Shown: one piece after another, positions 14,799 to 23,392 of the stretch
Position numbering within the stretch: the first letter of the stretch is position 1
Layout of the letters: each line of letters begins with the position of its first letter
DNA from: Acidobacteriota bacterium
GTDB taxonomy: Bacteria > Acidobacteriota > Terriglobia > Bryobacterales > Bryobacteraceae
NCBI GenBank assembly: GCA_016178945.1
Contig: JACOSH010000212.1
Span: 1-50,699, forward strand
Direction: 5' to 3'
Length of the DNA: 50,699 nt
Notes under the pieces: generated by a model
Database searches by the model: none
What the model saw: the letters and a program-made list of their open reading frames with translations, nothing else
What the model was told of the DNA's origin: nothing
Program-made: the position numbers and the translations under genes

Positions 14799-17267
14799 CT
14801 ACTCGCCCTCCTCGGCGCGGCGGCTCATCTTCTCGCGCGCTTCCTGGTAGAGGCGGCGGGTCTGCTCGCGTTCCTCGGGGTTGTTCCAGGCCGGCTGGGC
14901 GAGGGCCGCGGCCAGGGTGCGGTCGATCCACTGGACGAAATGGTTCGCGTCAGCGCGGGAGCGGACCGGCTTGCCGCCGATGGTCACCCATACCGGCATG
15001 GTGGCGGCGAAGGGGTACGGGCGGCGGAAAGGGTCGCGGGCGTACTGGGCGCGCACTTCGACCGAGATCCAACCGCTGCGATCGAGCGTGACCTGCTTGC
15101 GGAAACGGAGCTGGTGAGCGGGGGCGGGCTTCACGGTCTCGACCGTCTTTCCGTTGCGGATGACGTCTACGTTCAGGATCGGAAGGATGCAGGCGGCCTC
15201 TACCTCGACATCCAACGTGTGGCTGCCGGCGGGCAGGCGGATCTCCTCGCCGGTCTCCTTGCCGTTCACCTTGAGCAGGACCAGCGGGCCGCTGGTGACG
15301 AAGGACTTGCCGGCGCGGAAATCCGCGGTCCATCGATCGTAGTCGAGCTGGCTGCCGGTCCGAACGTAGACGCGGTTGGAGCCCAGGATGTAGCTGCGGT
15401 AGAAGTTCGGGAAGGCATCCTCGCCGGCGGAGGCCACCACGCGGTATCCGCAGTTCCAGGCTCGATACAGCGGCTGCATCCCCTCGAGCGAGTTCGCTTC
15501 CACGAAATCCACGTTGTCCAGCGCCAGATCGGCGGCGAAGTTCTGACCGGCCCCGTGGGCGTAGCCGGCCAGTCCTCCCTGCTCGCGGGCGACGCGGAAG
15601 GGAACTGTATTGGCCGGGAACAAGCTGTCGACCACCGTGTTCTGGTAGCCGACATAGTCGGGGATGACCAGGTGCTTTTTCAGATTCAGGAAGGCGGAGT
15701 GGCCCCAGAAGGGAGGATGGTACTCCTGGCTGTGAAACAGGATGCGCTCCGGGGTCGAGACCGGGTCGGGCGCGCCGCTGAAATGGGCCACGTCCGGGAT
15801 GCGCTGCTCCTTGTTGCAGATCAGGTTGTTGAGCACGTGGAGGTCTTCGGCTTCGGCCTGCTCCATCAGGCGGCGGGGAGTGTTGAAATAGACGCCGGCA
15901 TAGTTCATGTGGAAGTGGTTGTCGCCATCCCACCAGCCGCGCGCCGGATAATTGTCGAGGCGGCGAAGGGAGAGGGTCAGCTCGGCGGGCTGGTCGGCGG
16001 CGACCGTCACTTCCTTGCGCAGGGGATGGTATTCGAAGCCGTGGGAAACGTCGAGCGTGGCGCGGCCTGGAGGCAGGTCGAGCTGGAAATCGCCGCCGGT
16101 GTGAAAGTAGTGATACTCGTCCCGATCCATGTGATCGAACATCAGCCAGTCCGCGCGGAACCAACTCTCGGAGGGCGCGTAGGCGCGTCCGTCGGCGGCA
16201 TTGAGGTGGACCCGCGCGCGCAGCGGCCGGCCGGTGGCTTCGTCCCGCACGCGCACGCGCAGCTTTCCCATGGGACGGCGGTAGACGAGCCGGGCGATGG
16301 GGACCGGCTCCATCCGGCCGCCGAACCAGTGCCATAACCAGAGGCTGGTGTCCCCGGTTTCATTCGAGATGAAGGCGATGCGGGCGCCGTCCGGAGACCA
16401 GCGCGGCGTAGTGCGGTCGAAATCGCCGTAGGTGAGCGGGAAGGCATCGCCGCTCTTGGGCGGCATGGCCCAGAGCTGCTGCCATTGCCGGCCCAAGTAT
16501 GAGCTGTAGACCAGCTTGGCGCCGTCGGGTGAAAGCGCGGGGCGGGCTTTCCAGGTGGTCTCTTCGTAGTGGAAGCGCTTGAGCTCCGCGCCCGGCTCGG
16601 CCTTCATCCGGTAGAATCCGCCGGAGCCGTGCTTGTTGTCGCGGTTGGAAATGAGGATGAGCTCCTTGCCGTCGCGGGTCCAGGTGGGATGGATGTGAAG
16701 CGCCCACTTCCCGTAGTAGACCGTGGGCGGGACCAGCTCGAAGTCTCGCGTCAGCATCCGCGGCGGACCGGGAACGCCGCCGGCGACCGGCATCACGTAG
16801 AGGTTGTAGTTGCCGTTGGGGTGAGTGGAGACATAGGCCAGCCGGCTTCCGTCCGGCGACCACTCCGGCTCCACATTGATGGAGTTGCCGGAGGTCAGCT
16901 CGCGCGTGGTTCCGTCGCGCAGATTCAGCAGACGGAGGTGGATCTGTTCATTGAAGTCGGAGGTGTAGGCGATCCAGTTGCCGTCGGGGGACCAGGCCGG
17001 TTGGGAATCGTAGCCTTGGCCGCTGGTCAGCTCGTAAGCGGTGGTTTCGCCCAGGCGCATCTTCCAGATGGAGCCTTTCATGGCGAAGGCCAGCTCCTTG
17101 CCGTCCGGCGACCAGGCGGGGAAGTTGGGGCCGTTGGTGATCTGCGGCAGGTAGCACTCCAGCGTGTAGGGCTCGCCGGTCATGATGCGGGAAAAGACGC
17201 GGCGCTGCGTTTGGGCAGGGGCTAGGGCACCGAGCAGAAGCAGAAAAACCATAGAGCGGGGAGCCAT
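14799..17267 (-). CDS. Exported TolB-like beta-propeller fused to CehA/McbA-like metallohydrolase
   Basis: This is an 822-residue exported protein. After the signal peptide (MAPRSMVFLLLLGALAPAQ) come six PD40/WD40-like repeats within about residues 40-330, including PAWSPDGKELAFA, PAWSPDGNWIAYTS, PEWSPDGSRLAYVS and PRWSPDGARIAFIS, building a TolB-type propeller. A linker with a carboxypeptidase-regulatory-like sheet follows (KLRVRVRDEATGRPLRARVHLNAADGR). A CehA/McbA-type PHP-like domain begins at about residue 470 with GWWDGDNHFHMNYAG, then HVLNNLICN, FHSQEYHPPFWGHSAFLNLKK and AYAHGAG-like histidines that could bind metal. Substrate is unknown. I start it at the ATG at 17267; the track's 17465 start lies inside the divergent aminotransferase gene. 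Confidence 0.83.
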   Translation of the reverse strand: MAPRSMVFLLLLGALAPAQTQRRVFSRIMTGEPYTLECYLPQITNGPNFPAWSPDGKELAFAMKGSIWKMRLGETTAYELTSGQGYDSQPAWSPDGNWIAYTSDFNEQIHLRLLNLRDGTTRELTSGNSINVEPEWSPDGSRLAYVSTHPNGNYNLYVMPVAGGVPGPPRMLTRDFELVPPTVYYGKWALHIHPTWTRDGKELILISNRDNKHGSGGFYRMKAEPGAELKRFHYEETTWKARPALSPDGAKLVYSSYLGRQWQQLWAMPPKSGDAFPLTYGDFDRTTPRWSPDGARIAFISNETGDTSLWLWHWFGGRMEPVPIARLVYRRPMGKLRVRVRDEATGRPLRARVHLNAADGRAYAPSESWFRADWLMFDHMDRDEYHYFHTGGDFQLDLPPGRATLDVSHGFEYHPLRKEVTVAADQPAELTLSLRRLDNYPARGWWDGDNHFHMNYAGVYFNTPRRLMEQAEAEDLHVLNNLICNKEQRIPDVAHFSGAPDPVSTPERILFHSQEYHPPFWGHSAFLNLKKHLVIPDYVGYQNTVVDSLFPANTVPFRVAREQGGLAGYAHGAGQNFAADLALDNVDFVEANSLEGMQPLYRAWNCGYRVVASAGEDAFPNFYRSYILGSNRVYVRTGSQLDYDRWTADFRAGKSFVTSGPLVLLKVNGKETGEEIRLPAGSHTLDVEVEAACILPILNVDVIRNGKTVETVKPAPAHQLRFRKQVTLDRSGWISVEVRAQYARDPFRRPYPFAATMPVWVTIGGKPVRSRADANHFVQWIDRTLAAALAQPAWNNPEEREQTRRLYQEAREKMSRRAEEGE

Positions 17268-17277
17268 ATGGACGCAT

Positions 17278-17285
17278 TGTATACT
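17278..17285. promoter_or_regulatory. Possible shared -10 element in a 28-base divergent gap
   Basis: TGTATACT lies between the divergent starts at 17267 (minus) and 17296 (plus). It reads as TATACT on the plus strand and TATACA on the minus strand, and contains the palindrome GTATAC. If used as -10 boxes, transcripts would be leaderless or almost so. GGAG at 17286-17289 is a possible ribosome site for the plus gene if transcription starts further upstream. Confidence 0.3.
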
Positions 17286-17295
17286 GGAGCCAATT

Positions 17296-18510
17296 ATGAA
17301 ACACGGTCGACGATCCTTTCTTGCGGGGGCGGCGGGGCTGGCGGTGCCGGCGGTCAAGGCCGCGGACTTCGCGAAGATTCGCGAGCTGTTTCCCTGGGCC
17401 GAGAAACAGGTGTTCCTCAACCCCGCGGGCTGGCACCCCATGGGCGTCCACTCGATTCGCGCCATGCAGCGCTATCTGGACTACAAGCTGCTGGGCCCGG
17501 GAGAGGGACGCGGAGAGTGGCAGGGCGGCCATCAGGATGTGGCCAAGGCGCTGTTCGCCAAGCTGATCAACGCCAGCCCGGCGGAGATCTCGTTCGTCCC
17601 CAGCACGCTGGTGGGCGAGAACCTGGTGGTGGCGGGCCTGGGGATTCCCGGGGGCAGCGGCAACGTCGTGACCGACGAGCTGCATTACGAGGGGTCCATT
17701 TACCTGTACAAATCGCTCGAGAAGCAGGGCCTGGATCTGCGCCTCGTCAAGAGGCGCGACGGGCGTATTCCGCTGAGCGAAATGGAGAAAGTGGTGGATC
17801 GCAAGACGCGCCTGATCGCCTGCTCTCTGGTGTCTTATCTCAACGGAGTGCGCGCCGATGTGAAGGCGATCGGCGAGCTGGCCCACGCTCACGGCGCGTA
17901 TGTCTATGCCGACGTGATTCAGGCCGCCGGCGCCGTGCCGATCGATGTGAAACAACTTGACCTGGACTTCTGCGCCTGCTCGGGATACAAGTGGCTGATG
18001 GGCGACCGCGGCCTCGGGTATTTGTTCGTGAGAGAGGCGCTGCAGGGCAAGGCGCTGCGGAGGACCCAATACGGCGACCGGCAGTTCTCCAATTTCCGCT
18101 ACCACGTCTTTCCGCACGATCCTCCCGGACCCGCGCCGGCGTCCTGGGAGACGCGGACCGGGGCGGGCAGCTTCTATGAGGTCGGCAACATCGCCAATGT
18201 GGTGGCCGCGGGCCACGCCGCGAGTATGCGCTTCATCCTGGATCTGGGCGTGGAGCGGATCCAGGAGCATGTCCGGCCGCTGGTGACGCGGCTGCGGAAG
18301 GATCTGCCGGCGCGGGGTTATCCCTGCATGACGCCGGAGGACACGCCGACTCCCATCTCCTCCTTTGTCGTGGGGAGGCCGGAGGCGCTGCGCGCCAAGC
18401 TCAAGAAGGCGAATGTGGACGCGAAGGTGGAGTGGAATCAGATGCGGGTGTCCTGCTCGGTCTACCATCAGGAGCGCGATATCGACCGGCTGCTGGAGGC
18501 GGTTGGATAG
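17296..18510 (+). CDS. Class V aminotransferase-fold PLP enzyme with Tat-type leader
   Basis: This 404-residue protein starts MKHGRRSFLAGAAGLAVPAVKA, a twin-arginine-type signal, so a PLP enzyme appears to be exported. The body is a class V aminotransferase/cysteine desulfurase-like fold: ELHYEGSIYLYKSLEKQGL, RTRLIACSLVSYLNGVRADVKAI-like core, DVIQAAGAVPIDV with the PLP-ring Asp, and CSGYKWLMGDRGLGYLFV with the Schiff-base Lys. Relatives include isopenicillin N epimerase-like proteins. I start at the ATG at 17296, where the leader begins. The stop TAG shares a base with the following GTG start. Substrate unknown; the GH28-like and DegT neighbours hint at carbohydrate-related work. Confidence 0.82.
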   Translation: MKHGRRSFLAGAAGLAVPAVKAADFAKIRELFPWAEKQVFLNPAGWHPMGVHSIRAMQRYLDYKLLGPGEGRGEWQGGHQDVAKALFAKLINASPAEISFVPSTLVGENLVVAGLGIPGGSGNVVTDELHYEGSIYLYKSLEKQGLDLRLVKRRDGRIPLSEMEKVVDRKTRLIACSLVSYLNGVRADVKAIGELAHAHGAYVYADVIQAAGAVPIDVKQLDLDFCACSGYKWLMGDRGLGYLFVREALQGKALRRTQYGDRQFSNFRYHVFPHDPPGPAPASWETRTGAGSFYEVGNIANVVAAGHAASMRFILDLGVERIQEHVRPLVTRLRKDLPARGYPCMTPEDTPTPISSFVVGRPEALRAKLKKANVDAKVEWNQMRVSCSVYHQERDIDRLLEAVG

Positions 18511-20027
18511 TGAGGCCTTGGTTGTGGATTGGCCTCCTTCCGCTGCTGGCCTCGGGTACGGCGACGCACGACGTGCGCGCGTATGGCGCCAGGGGCGACG
18601 GCGTCGCCAAGGACACCGCGGCCATCCAGGCGGCCATCGATGCGGCGTCGAAGGAGGGCGGCGGCGTGGTGCTGCTGCCGCAGGGCAGGTATGTCTCGGG
18701 CACCCTGCACCTGAAGAGTCACGTCACGATCGAGGTCCGCGCCGGGGCGACGCTGCTGGCAAGCCCCGATGAAAAAGACTTCGACCCCTACGAGGAGCTG
18801 GGCTTCGAGCGCGTGGACGACCGCGAGACCAGTTACTTTCACTACGCGCTGCTGGCGGGCGAGAACGTCGAGCACGTCACCATCTCGGGATCGGGCATCA
18901 TCGAAGGGAACCGTCCCAAGCGGGGAGGGCCGAAACCCATTGCGCTCAAGAACTGCCGCTATGTATCGATCCAGGGCGTGACGGTGCGGAACTCGCCGAA
19001 CTACGCGGTGAGCTTCCTGGGCTGCGACTACGTGGACGTGGACCGCGTGACCGTGCTGAACAGCTACGCCGACGGCATCGACCCGGACAGCTCGCGCTAC
19101 GTCCGGATTTCGAACTGCTACGTGGACAGTTGGGACGACGCGATCTGTCCCAAGGCGAGCCGGGCGCTGGGACGTCCGCGCTCGACCGAGCATCTGACCG
19201 TGACCAACTGTGTGCTGCGGACCTCCTGCAACCATTTCAAATTCGGCACGGAGAGCGCCGGGGACTTCAAGAACATCGCGGTCACCAACTGTGTGATGCT
19301 GCGGCGGGAGACGGGGCGCGCGGCGATCTCCGGCATCAGCCTGGAGTCGGTGGATGGCTCTCACATCGACGGCGTGGCGATCTCGAACATCACGATGCAG
19401 GATGTGCGCACGCCGGTCTTTCTGCGGCTGGGGAATCGCGGCCGCGGGCTGAATCCACCCACGCCAGGATCGCTGCGAAACGTCACGATCAGCAACATCG
19501 TCGCCAACGGCGGCGTCATGGCCAGCTCGGTGAGCGGGATTCCCGGCTTCCCGGTAAGAAACGTGACCCTCGACAACCTCAACGTCACCATGGGTGGTAA
19601 AGGCGTGTTCCAAGTGCTGGACGTACCCGAGCACATCGCCAAGTACCCCGAGGCCGCAATGTTCGGGGAACTGCCGGCGTATGCGCTCTATGCGCGGCAC
19701 GTGGAGGGGCTGACGGTGCGGAACCTGAAGGCGAGGTGGCTCGAAGAAGACGGCCGGCCGGCGGTGGTGATGGACGATGTCCGCGACATGGAATTGCTGG
19801 CGTTCCGGAGCGACACCCCCAGCGCGGCGGCGCCCGCGCTGCTGTTTCACCAGGTGGTGGGCGCGCTGATCCAGGGATCGCGCGTGACGCGGGATACCGG
19901 GGTGTTCCTGCGCGTATCGGGAGATCGAAGCGGGGAAATCAGCCTGGCCGGCAACGACCTGCGGCGGGCGCGGACGGCAGTAGAGACCGCGGAGGAAGTG
20001 GCAAAGGGCGCGGCGGCGGAGCGATGA
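18510..20027 (+). CDS. GH28-like (polygalacturonase-family) beta-helix glycosidase, exported
   Basis: This is a 505-residue protein with signal peptide MRPWLWIGLLPLLASGTAT (GTG start). The mature start HDVRAYGARGDGVAKDTAAIQAAID is the classic pectate-lyase-superfamily opening. Repeating beta-helix turns follow, such as NCRYVSIQGVTVRNSPNYAV. The active-site block YADGIDPDSSRYVRISNCYVDSWDDAICPKA matches GH28 (NTDGIDPDS...GDDAI) with Asp and the Asp-Asp pair kept. The later GHG motif is replaced by SCNHFKFGTES, as in some GH28 exo-enzymes, so specificity is uncertain. It probably hydrolyses pectin-like or rhamnogalacturonan-like glycans in the periplasm. It is coupled to the aminotransferase upstream and lies nine bases from the DegT gene downstream. 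Confidence 0.83.
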   Translation: MRPWLWIGLLPLLASGTATHDVRAYGARGDGVAKDTAAIQAAIDAASKEGGGVVLLPQGRYVSGTLHLKSHVTIEVRAGATLLASPDEKDFDPYEELGFERVDDRETSYFHYALLAGENVEHVTISGSGIIEGNRPKRGGPKPIALKNCRYVSIQGVTVRNSPNYAVSFLGCDYVDVDRVTVLNSYADGIDPDSSRYVRISNCYVDSWDDAICPKASRALGRPRSTEHLTVTNCVLRTSCNHFKFGTESAGDFKNIAVTNCVMLRRETGRAAISGISLESVDGSHIDGVAISNITMQDVRTPVFLRLGNRGRGLNPPTPGSLRNVTISNIVANGGVMASSVSGIPGFPVRNVTLDNLNVTMGGKGVFQVLDVPEHIAKYPEAAMFGELPAYALYARHVEGLTVRNLKARWLEEDGRPAVVMDDVRDMELLAFRSDTPSAAAPALLFHQVVGALIQGSRVTRDTGVFLRVSGDRSGEISLAGNDLRRARTAVETAEEVAKGAAAER

Positions 20028-20036
20028 GGAGGACGC

Positions 20037-21281
20037 ATGTCTGAGAAGCTGGCCTTGCACGGAGGGCCGAAAGCGAAGCGCACGCCGCTGGGACCGCGCA
20101 AGCGGCACGGGGAGCGGGACAAGCAGCTCCTGGCGGAAGTGATCGACTCCGACATGCTGTTCTTCCACCTGGGAACCAAGGTGCGGGAGTTTGAGCGGCG
20201 CTTTGCCGCCGTGTACGGCAAGCGGCACGCCATCGCGTGCTCGTCGGGAACCGCGTCGGTCCATATGGCGCTGGCGGCGCTGGAACTGCCGCCGGGCAGC
20301 GAGGTGATCACCTCCGCCATCACCGACATGGGAAGCCTGACCGGGATGCTGTATCAGGGGCTGGTTCCGGTGTTCGCCGACGTCCATCCGGACACGCTGA
20401 ACATGGACCCGGCCTCGGTGCGCGCCAGGATAACGGACCGCACCCGGGCCATTCTGGCCGTGCACCATTCCGGCCTGGCCGCCGATCTGGACCCGCTGCT
20501 CGAGCTGGGCGTGCCGGTGGTGGAAGACTGCGCCCAGGCTTACGGCTGCGAGTACCGGGGACGGCGCGCCGGCACGTTTACGGCGTTGAGCGCGTTCTCG
20601 CTCAACCACTTCAAACACATCTCCACCGGCAGCGGCGGCGTGGTGGCGACCGACGACGATCGCCTGCGCTACCTCTGTTCTCTGTTCCTGGACAAGTGTT
20701 ACCAGCGCGAGGAGGGAATCCGCAACCCGTTCTTTCTGGCGCCCAATTACCAGATGACCGAGCTGCAGGGCGCAGTGGGGCTGGCGCAGCTCGAGCGGCT
20801 GGCTGAGTTCACGGAGCGCCGCCACCGGCTGGGTACGCGGCTGTCGGAGCTGCTGCGCGAGGTTCCCGGAATCGCGGTGCAGAGGGTCGCGGAGAGGTCA
20901 CGACATTCCTATTTCCTCTACCTGTTCCGGCTGGATTTCGAGGTACTACGGTGCACGGCGGCCGAGTTTGCCGAAGCGCTCAACGCCGAGGGGGTCGCCG
21001 TCAGGGCGCACTTGATCACGGGAGGGCGGCCAGCCTATTTGTACGACATCTTCGTCCACCGCTCGGCGTTCCCGGGAAGCCAGTATCCGTTTGTGTCCCA
21101 GGACACGGGCGTCAACCGGGTCTATGCACGCGGCGATTGCCCGGTGGCCGAGGAGGCCTTCTCGCGCTGGATCACGATGGATCTCCAGGAGAACTACACC
21201 GCGCAGGATATCGACGAAACTGCGGCCGGCATCGCCAAAGTGGCCGGCTACTACGCGGCCGGGCCGTCTCACTCGTCGTAG
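20037..21281 (+). CDS. DegT/DnrJ/EryC1/StrS-family PLP aminotransferase
   Basis: This 414-residue enzyme has the sugar-aminotransferase layout: ACSSGTASVHMALAALELPPGSEVI, VPVVEDCAQAYGCEYRGRRAGTF with the PLP Asp, then FSLNHFKHISTGSGGVVATDD with the Lys for the PLP Schiff base, and NYQMTELQGAVGLAQLERL. Family members transfer amino groups to keto-sugar nucleotides or act as dehydratases. The start MSEKLALHGGPKAKRTP resembles the 3-amino-5-hydroxybenzoate/inosamine branch that often begins LALxGGxPxR. GAGGAGG lies a few bases before the ATG. The 3' end overlaps the convergent cysteine dioxygenase-like gene by 13 bases. Confidence 0.88.
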   Translation: MSEKLALHGGPKAKRTPLGPRKRHGERDKQLLAEVIDSDMLFFHLGTKVREFERRFAAVYGKRHAIACSSGTASVHMALAALELPPGSEVITSAITDMGSLTGMLYQGLVPVFADVHPDTLNMDPASVRARITDRTRAILAVHHSGLAADLDPLLELGVPVVEDCAQAYGCEYRGRRAGTFTALSAFSLNHFKHISTGSGGVVATDDDRLRYLCSLFLDKCYQREEGIRNPFFLAPNYQMTELQGAVGLAQLERLAEFTERRHRLGTRLSELLREVPGIAVQRVAERSRHSYFLYLFRLDFEVLRCTAAEFAEALNAEGVAVRAHLITGGRPAYLYDIFVHRSAFPGSQYPFVSQDTGVNRVYARGDCPVAEEAFSRWITMDLQENYTAQDIDETAAGIAKVAGYYAAGPSHSS

Positions 21282-21814
21282 GACAGCGCCCGGGCCTGGC
21301 GTTCGTAGGAGCCGTCGGCGCGCGGGTAATAGACGTTGCAGCGGGTGATTTCGCCGCCATAGATGTGGAGCGTGATGGAGGTGGCATCGCGGGCGTTGGC
21401 CAGCACGTGATGCTCGAAGGGCGGGATCAGGCAGCCCGCGGAGCCGACCGAGGCGTGAACCGGCTCGCGCTTCAGGAAGCGGCACATGCCGTTGGTTTCT
21501 TCCAGCAGCTCGTATTGGGTGACTTTCATTTCACCATCCACCACCACCTCCACGCACCAAATCCCTGCGTGGTCGTGGACGGCGGTACCCTGCCCCGGCC
21601 CCCAAGTCATGACCACCGCGGTGTATCCGAGGTCGCGGTTGCGGAACAGCAGGCGGCGGGCGTAGTGATCGGAGCTGATCTGGTAATAGCGCTCGGGCAG
21701 GACGAGTCGGCCTGCGCGGATGAATCCGGAGAGGATGTGCTTGATGCGGTCCACGGTGGCCGGGGTGTCGCCCAGCGCGACTGCCTGGTCGATCTGTTCC
21801 CGGAGAGCTTCCAT
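21269..21814 (-). CDS. Cysteine dioxygenase type I-like cupin
   Basis: This is a 181-residue cupin. The iron site is visible as GPGQGTAVHDHAGIWCVEVVVDGE, giving His-x-His, and the third ligand in IPPFEHHVLANA. The Cys in IWCVEV occupies the position of the crosslinking Cys93 of mammalian cysteine dioxygenase. These enzymes oxidise cysteine, or 3-mercaptopropionate in some bacterial members, with O2. The exact thiol is not certain from sequence. The downstream small gene is separate; on the minus strand this gene follows the small exported-protein gene after nine bases, so they may share a transcript. Confidence 0.88.
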   Translation of the reverse strand: MEALREQIDQAVALGDTPATVDRIKHILSGFIRAGRLVLPERYYQISSDHYARRLLFRNRDLGYTAVVMTWGPGQGTAVHDHAGIWCVEVVVDGEMKVTQYELLEETNGMCRFLKREPVHASVGSAGCLIPPFEHHVLANARDATSITLHIYGGEITRCNVYYPRADGSYERQARALSYDE

Positions 21815-21823
21815 GGGAGTCTC

Positions 21824-22219
21824 CTATTCGATAGGGAAGGGGCCGGCCTTGGCCACCCGGAGATCGCGGGCCTGCTCGTCGACGGCGTTCACCTGGACCT
21901 CGACGGCGCGCACCGGGTCCACCAGCTCCATACGGAAGGGAGCCTCCTGGCCGGGCTGGAGCGCCTCTTCGTCCACGGCGCCTTTCTGGGTGGTGATGAC
22001 GGCGCGGCCGTCGGCCATGAAATCGAAAACCAGGATCAGACCGCGGATGACCTTCACCGACGTATTCCGCACGCGCCCGTCCACCGAGACCTTGCCGGAG
22101 GCGCGCTGGGCCGTGCATTCGAGGACCTCGATGTCCGGGGGTTTGGGGGCCTTCCTTTTCTTGTCGGCGGCCGGGAGCGTGACCGCCAGCAGCAACACGG
22201 CGAAGACGGCGAGTCGCAC
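21824..22219 (-). CDS. Small exported FxLYD-like protein
   Basis: This is a 131-residue protein with signal peptide MRLAVFAVLLLAVTLPA and a lysine-rich stretch (DKKRKAPKPPD). The mature part, IEVLECTAQRASGKVSVDGRVRNTSVKVIRGLILVFDF, then PGQEAPFRMELVDP, fits a small immunoglobulin-like beta sandwich of the FxLYD/CARDB type. It has no catalytic motif. It is the first gene of a minus-strand pair with the dioxygenase-like gene, diverging from the Ntn hydrolase gene. The domain call is from pattern only; function unknown. Confidence 0.65.
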   Translation of the reverse strand: MRLAVFAVLLLAVTLPAADKKRKAPKPPDIEVLECTAQRASGKVSVDGRVRNTSVKVIRGLILVFDFMADGRAVITTQKGAVDEEALQPGQEAPFRMELVDPVRAVEVQVNAVDEQARDLRVAKAGPFPIE

Positions 22220-22238
22220 GAGGTATAGTGTAGCAGGA

Positions 22239-22258
22239 CGTGTTACCCCGTGTTACCC
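22239..22258 (+). promoter_or_regulatory. Tandem 10-bp direct repeat in a divergent intergenic region
   Basis: CGTGTTACCC occurs twice back to back (22239-22248 and 22249-22258), just before the ATG at 22267. A possible -10 box TATAGT lies at 22224-22229. One-turn direct repeats often bind regulators, but this could also be a chance duplication. Confidence 0.35.
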
Positions 22259-22266
22259 TAGGCAGC

Positions 22267-23370
22267 ATGATCACCCGACGCCATTGGATCGCCGGCGGGG
22301 CCGCCCTGCCTGCCTGGACCGCGGCCGGGGCCGCCGCGCCCAGGAATATCGTGGTTTCCAGCGAGAACGGCCTGAGGGCCTGCGCGCGCGCCATGGAGAT
22401 GATCCAAGCGGGCAAAGACACGCTGGAGGCGGTGATCGCGGGAGTCAACATCAACGAAGAGGACCCCGAGGACAACTCGGTCGGCTACGGCGGTCTGCCG
22501 AACGAGGAGGGCGTGGTCGAGCTGGACGCCAGCGTCATGCATGGGCCGACGCGGCGGGCCGGCTCGGTGGCGTCGATCCGCAACATCAAGACGCCCTCGA
22601 AAGTGGCCCGGCTGGTGATGGAACAGACCGACCACGTGATGCTGGTGGGCGAGGGCGCGCTGCGCTTCGCCAAGGCGGTGGGCCTTCACGAGGAGAACCT
22701 GCTGACGGAGAAATCGCGGCTGGCGTGGCTGGTTTGGAAACAATCGCTGCGCGATCCGAAAGGCCACAACAATTGGACCGATGGACTGGACGCACCGGGA
22801 CCGGCCAAGCCCTCCGCGCGGCTGAGGCAGTTGTTCCCCGCCGCCGATGAGCAGACCCTGGCCTGGGCCTGGGAACAGGCCGTCAATCCGACTACCGGCA
22901 CGATCAACTGCCTGGCGTTGAACACCAGGGGCGAGATGTCCGGAGTCACCACAACCAGCGGCCTGGCCTGGAAGATTCCGGGGCGCGTGGGAGACTCGCC
23001 GATCATCGGCGCCGGGCTCTATGTCGACCAGGACGTCGGGGCGGCCGGGTCCACGGGCCGAGGGGAAGAGAACATTCGCGTGGCCGGCGCCCATTCGATC
23101 GTCGAGAACATGCGCCATGGCATGCCGCCGAAGGAAGCGTGCCTCGAGGTCCTGAAGCGCGTGGCCCGCAACTTCAACGGCGACCGCGCGAAGCTGGAAC
23201 AGTTCGACCTGAGCTTCTACGCTCTTCGCAAAGACGGGGAATATGCGGGCGCGTCGCTGTGGAGCGGGGGCCTTCGCAACGGCAAGGTGACACGCAAGAG
23301 GTTCTGCGTGAACGACGGCGGCAAGAGCCGCCACGAAGAGTGCGTGTTTCTGCTGGAGCGCACGAGCTAG
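22267..23370 (+). CDS. Glycosylasparaginase/isoaspartyl peptidase-like Ntn hydrolase, Tat-type leader
   Basis: This is a 367-residue member of the type 2 asparaginase family. It starts MITRRHWIAGGAALPAWTAAGAAA, a twin-arginine-like leader, so the enzyme is probably exported. The precursor would self-cleave before the nucleophilic Thr in NPTTGTINCLALNTRGEMSG, giving alpha and beta chains. The substrate-binding segment GLAWKIPGRVGDSPIIGAGLYVD and GRGEENIRVAGAHSIVE follow, as in N4-(beta-N-acetylglucosaminyl)-L-asparaginase. It would remove the sugar-linked asparagine from glycoproteins or cleave isoaspartyl peptides. I use the ATG at 22267; the track start at 22240 runs through the direct repeats. 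Confidence 0.87.
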   Translation: MITRRHWIAGGAALPAWTAAGAAAPRNIVVSSENGLRACARAMEMIQAGKDTLEAVIAGVNINEEDPEDNSVGYGGLPNEEGVVELDASVMHGPTRRAGSVASIRNIKTPSKVARLVMEQTDHVMLVGEGALRFAKAVGLHEENLLTEKSRLAWLVWKQSLRDPKGHNNWTDGLDAPGPAKPSARLRQLFPAADEQTLAWAWEQAVNPTTGTINCLALNTRGEMSGVTTTSGLAWKIPGRVGDSPIIGAGLYVDQDVGAAGSTGRGEENIRVAGAHSIVENMRHGMPPKEACLEVLKRVARNFNGDRAKLEQFDLSFYALRKDGEYAGASLWSGGLRNGKVTRKRFCVNDGGKSRHEECVFLLERTS

Positions 23371-23392
23371 TTCGGGGCCAACCTAGGGACAT

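Noticed and set aside
14950-16335. 461-codon minus-strand ORF overlapping the propeller fusion gene
   Set aside because: It is a second frame of the same region, with Arg/Pro/Ser-rich composition; the in-frame propeller and metallohydrolase motifs belong to the other frame.
18468-20825. 785-codon minus-strand ORF
   Set aside because: It lies antisense to the GH28-like and DegT genes, has low-complexity Arg/His/Gln-rich sequence and no recognisable domain. High GC makes such long shadow frames common.
14799-23370. A horizontally acquired island
   Set aside because: The genes are mixed in function, but I see no integrase, transposase, tRNA junction, flanking repeats or obvious shift in codon use.
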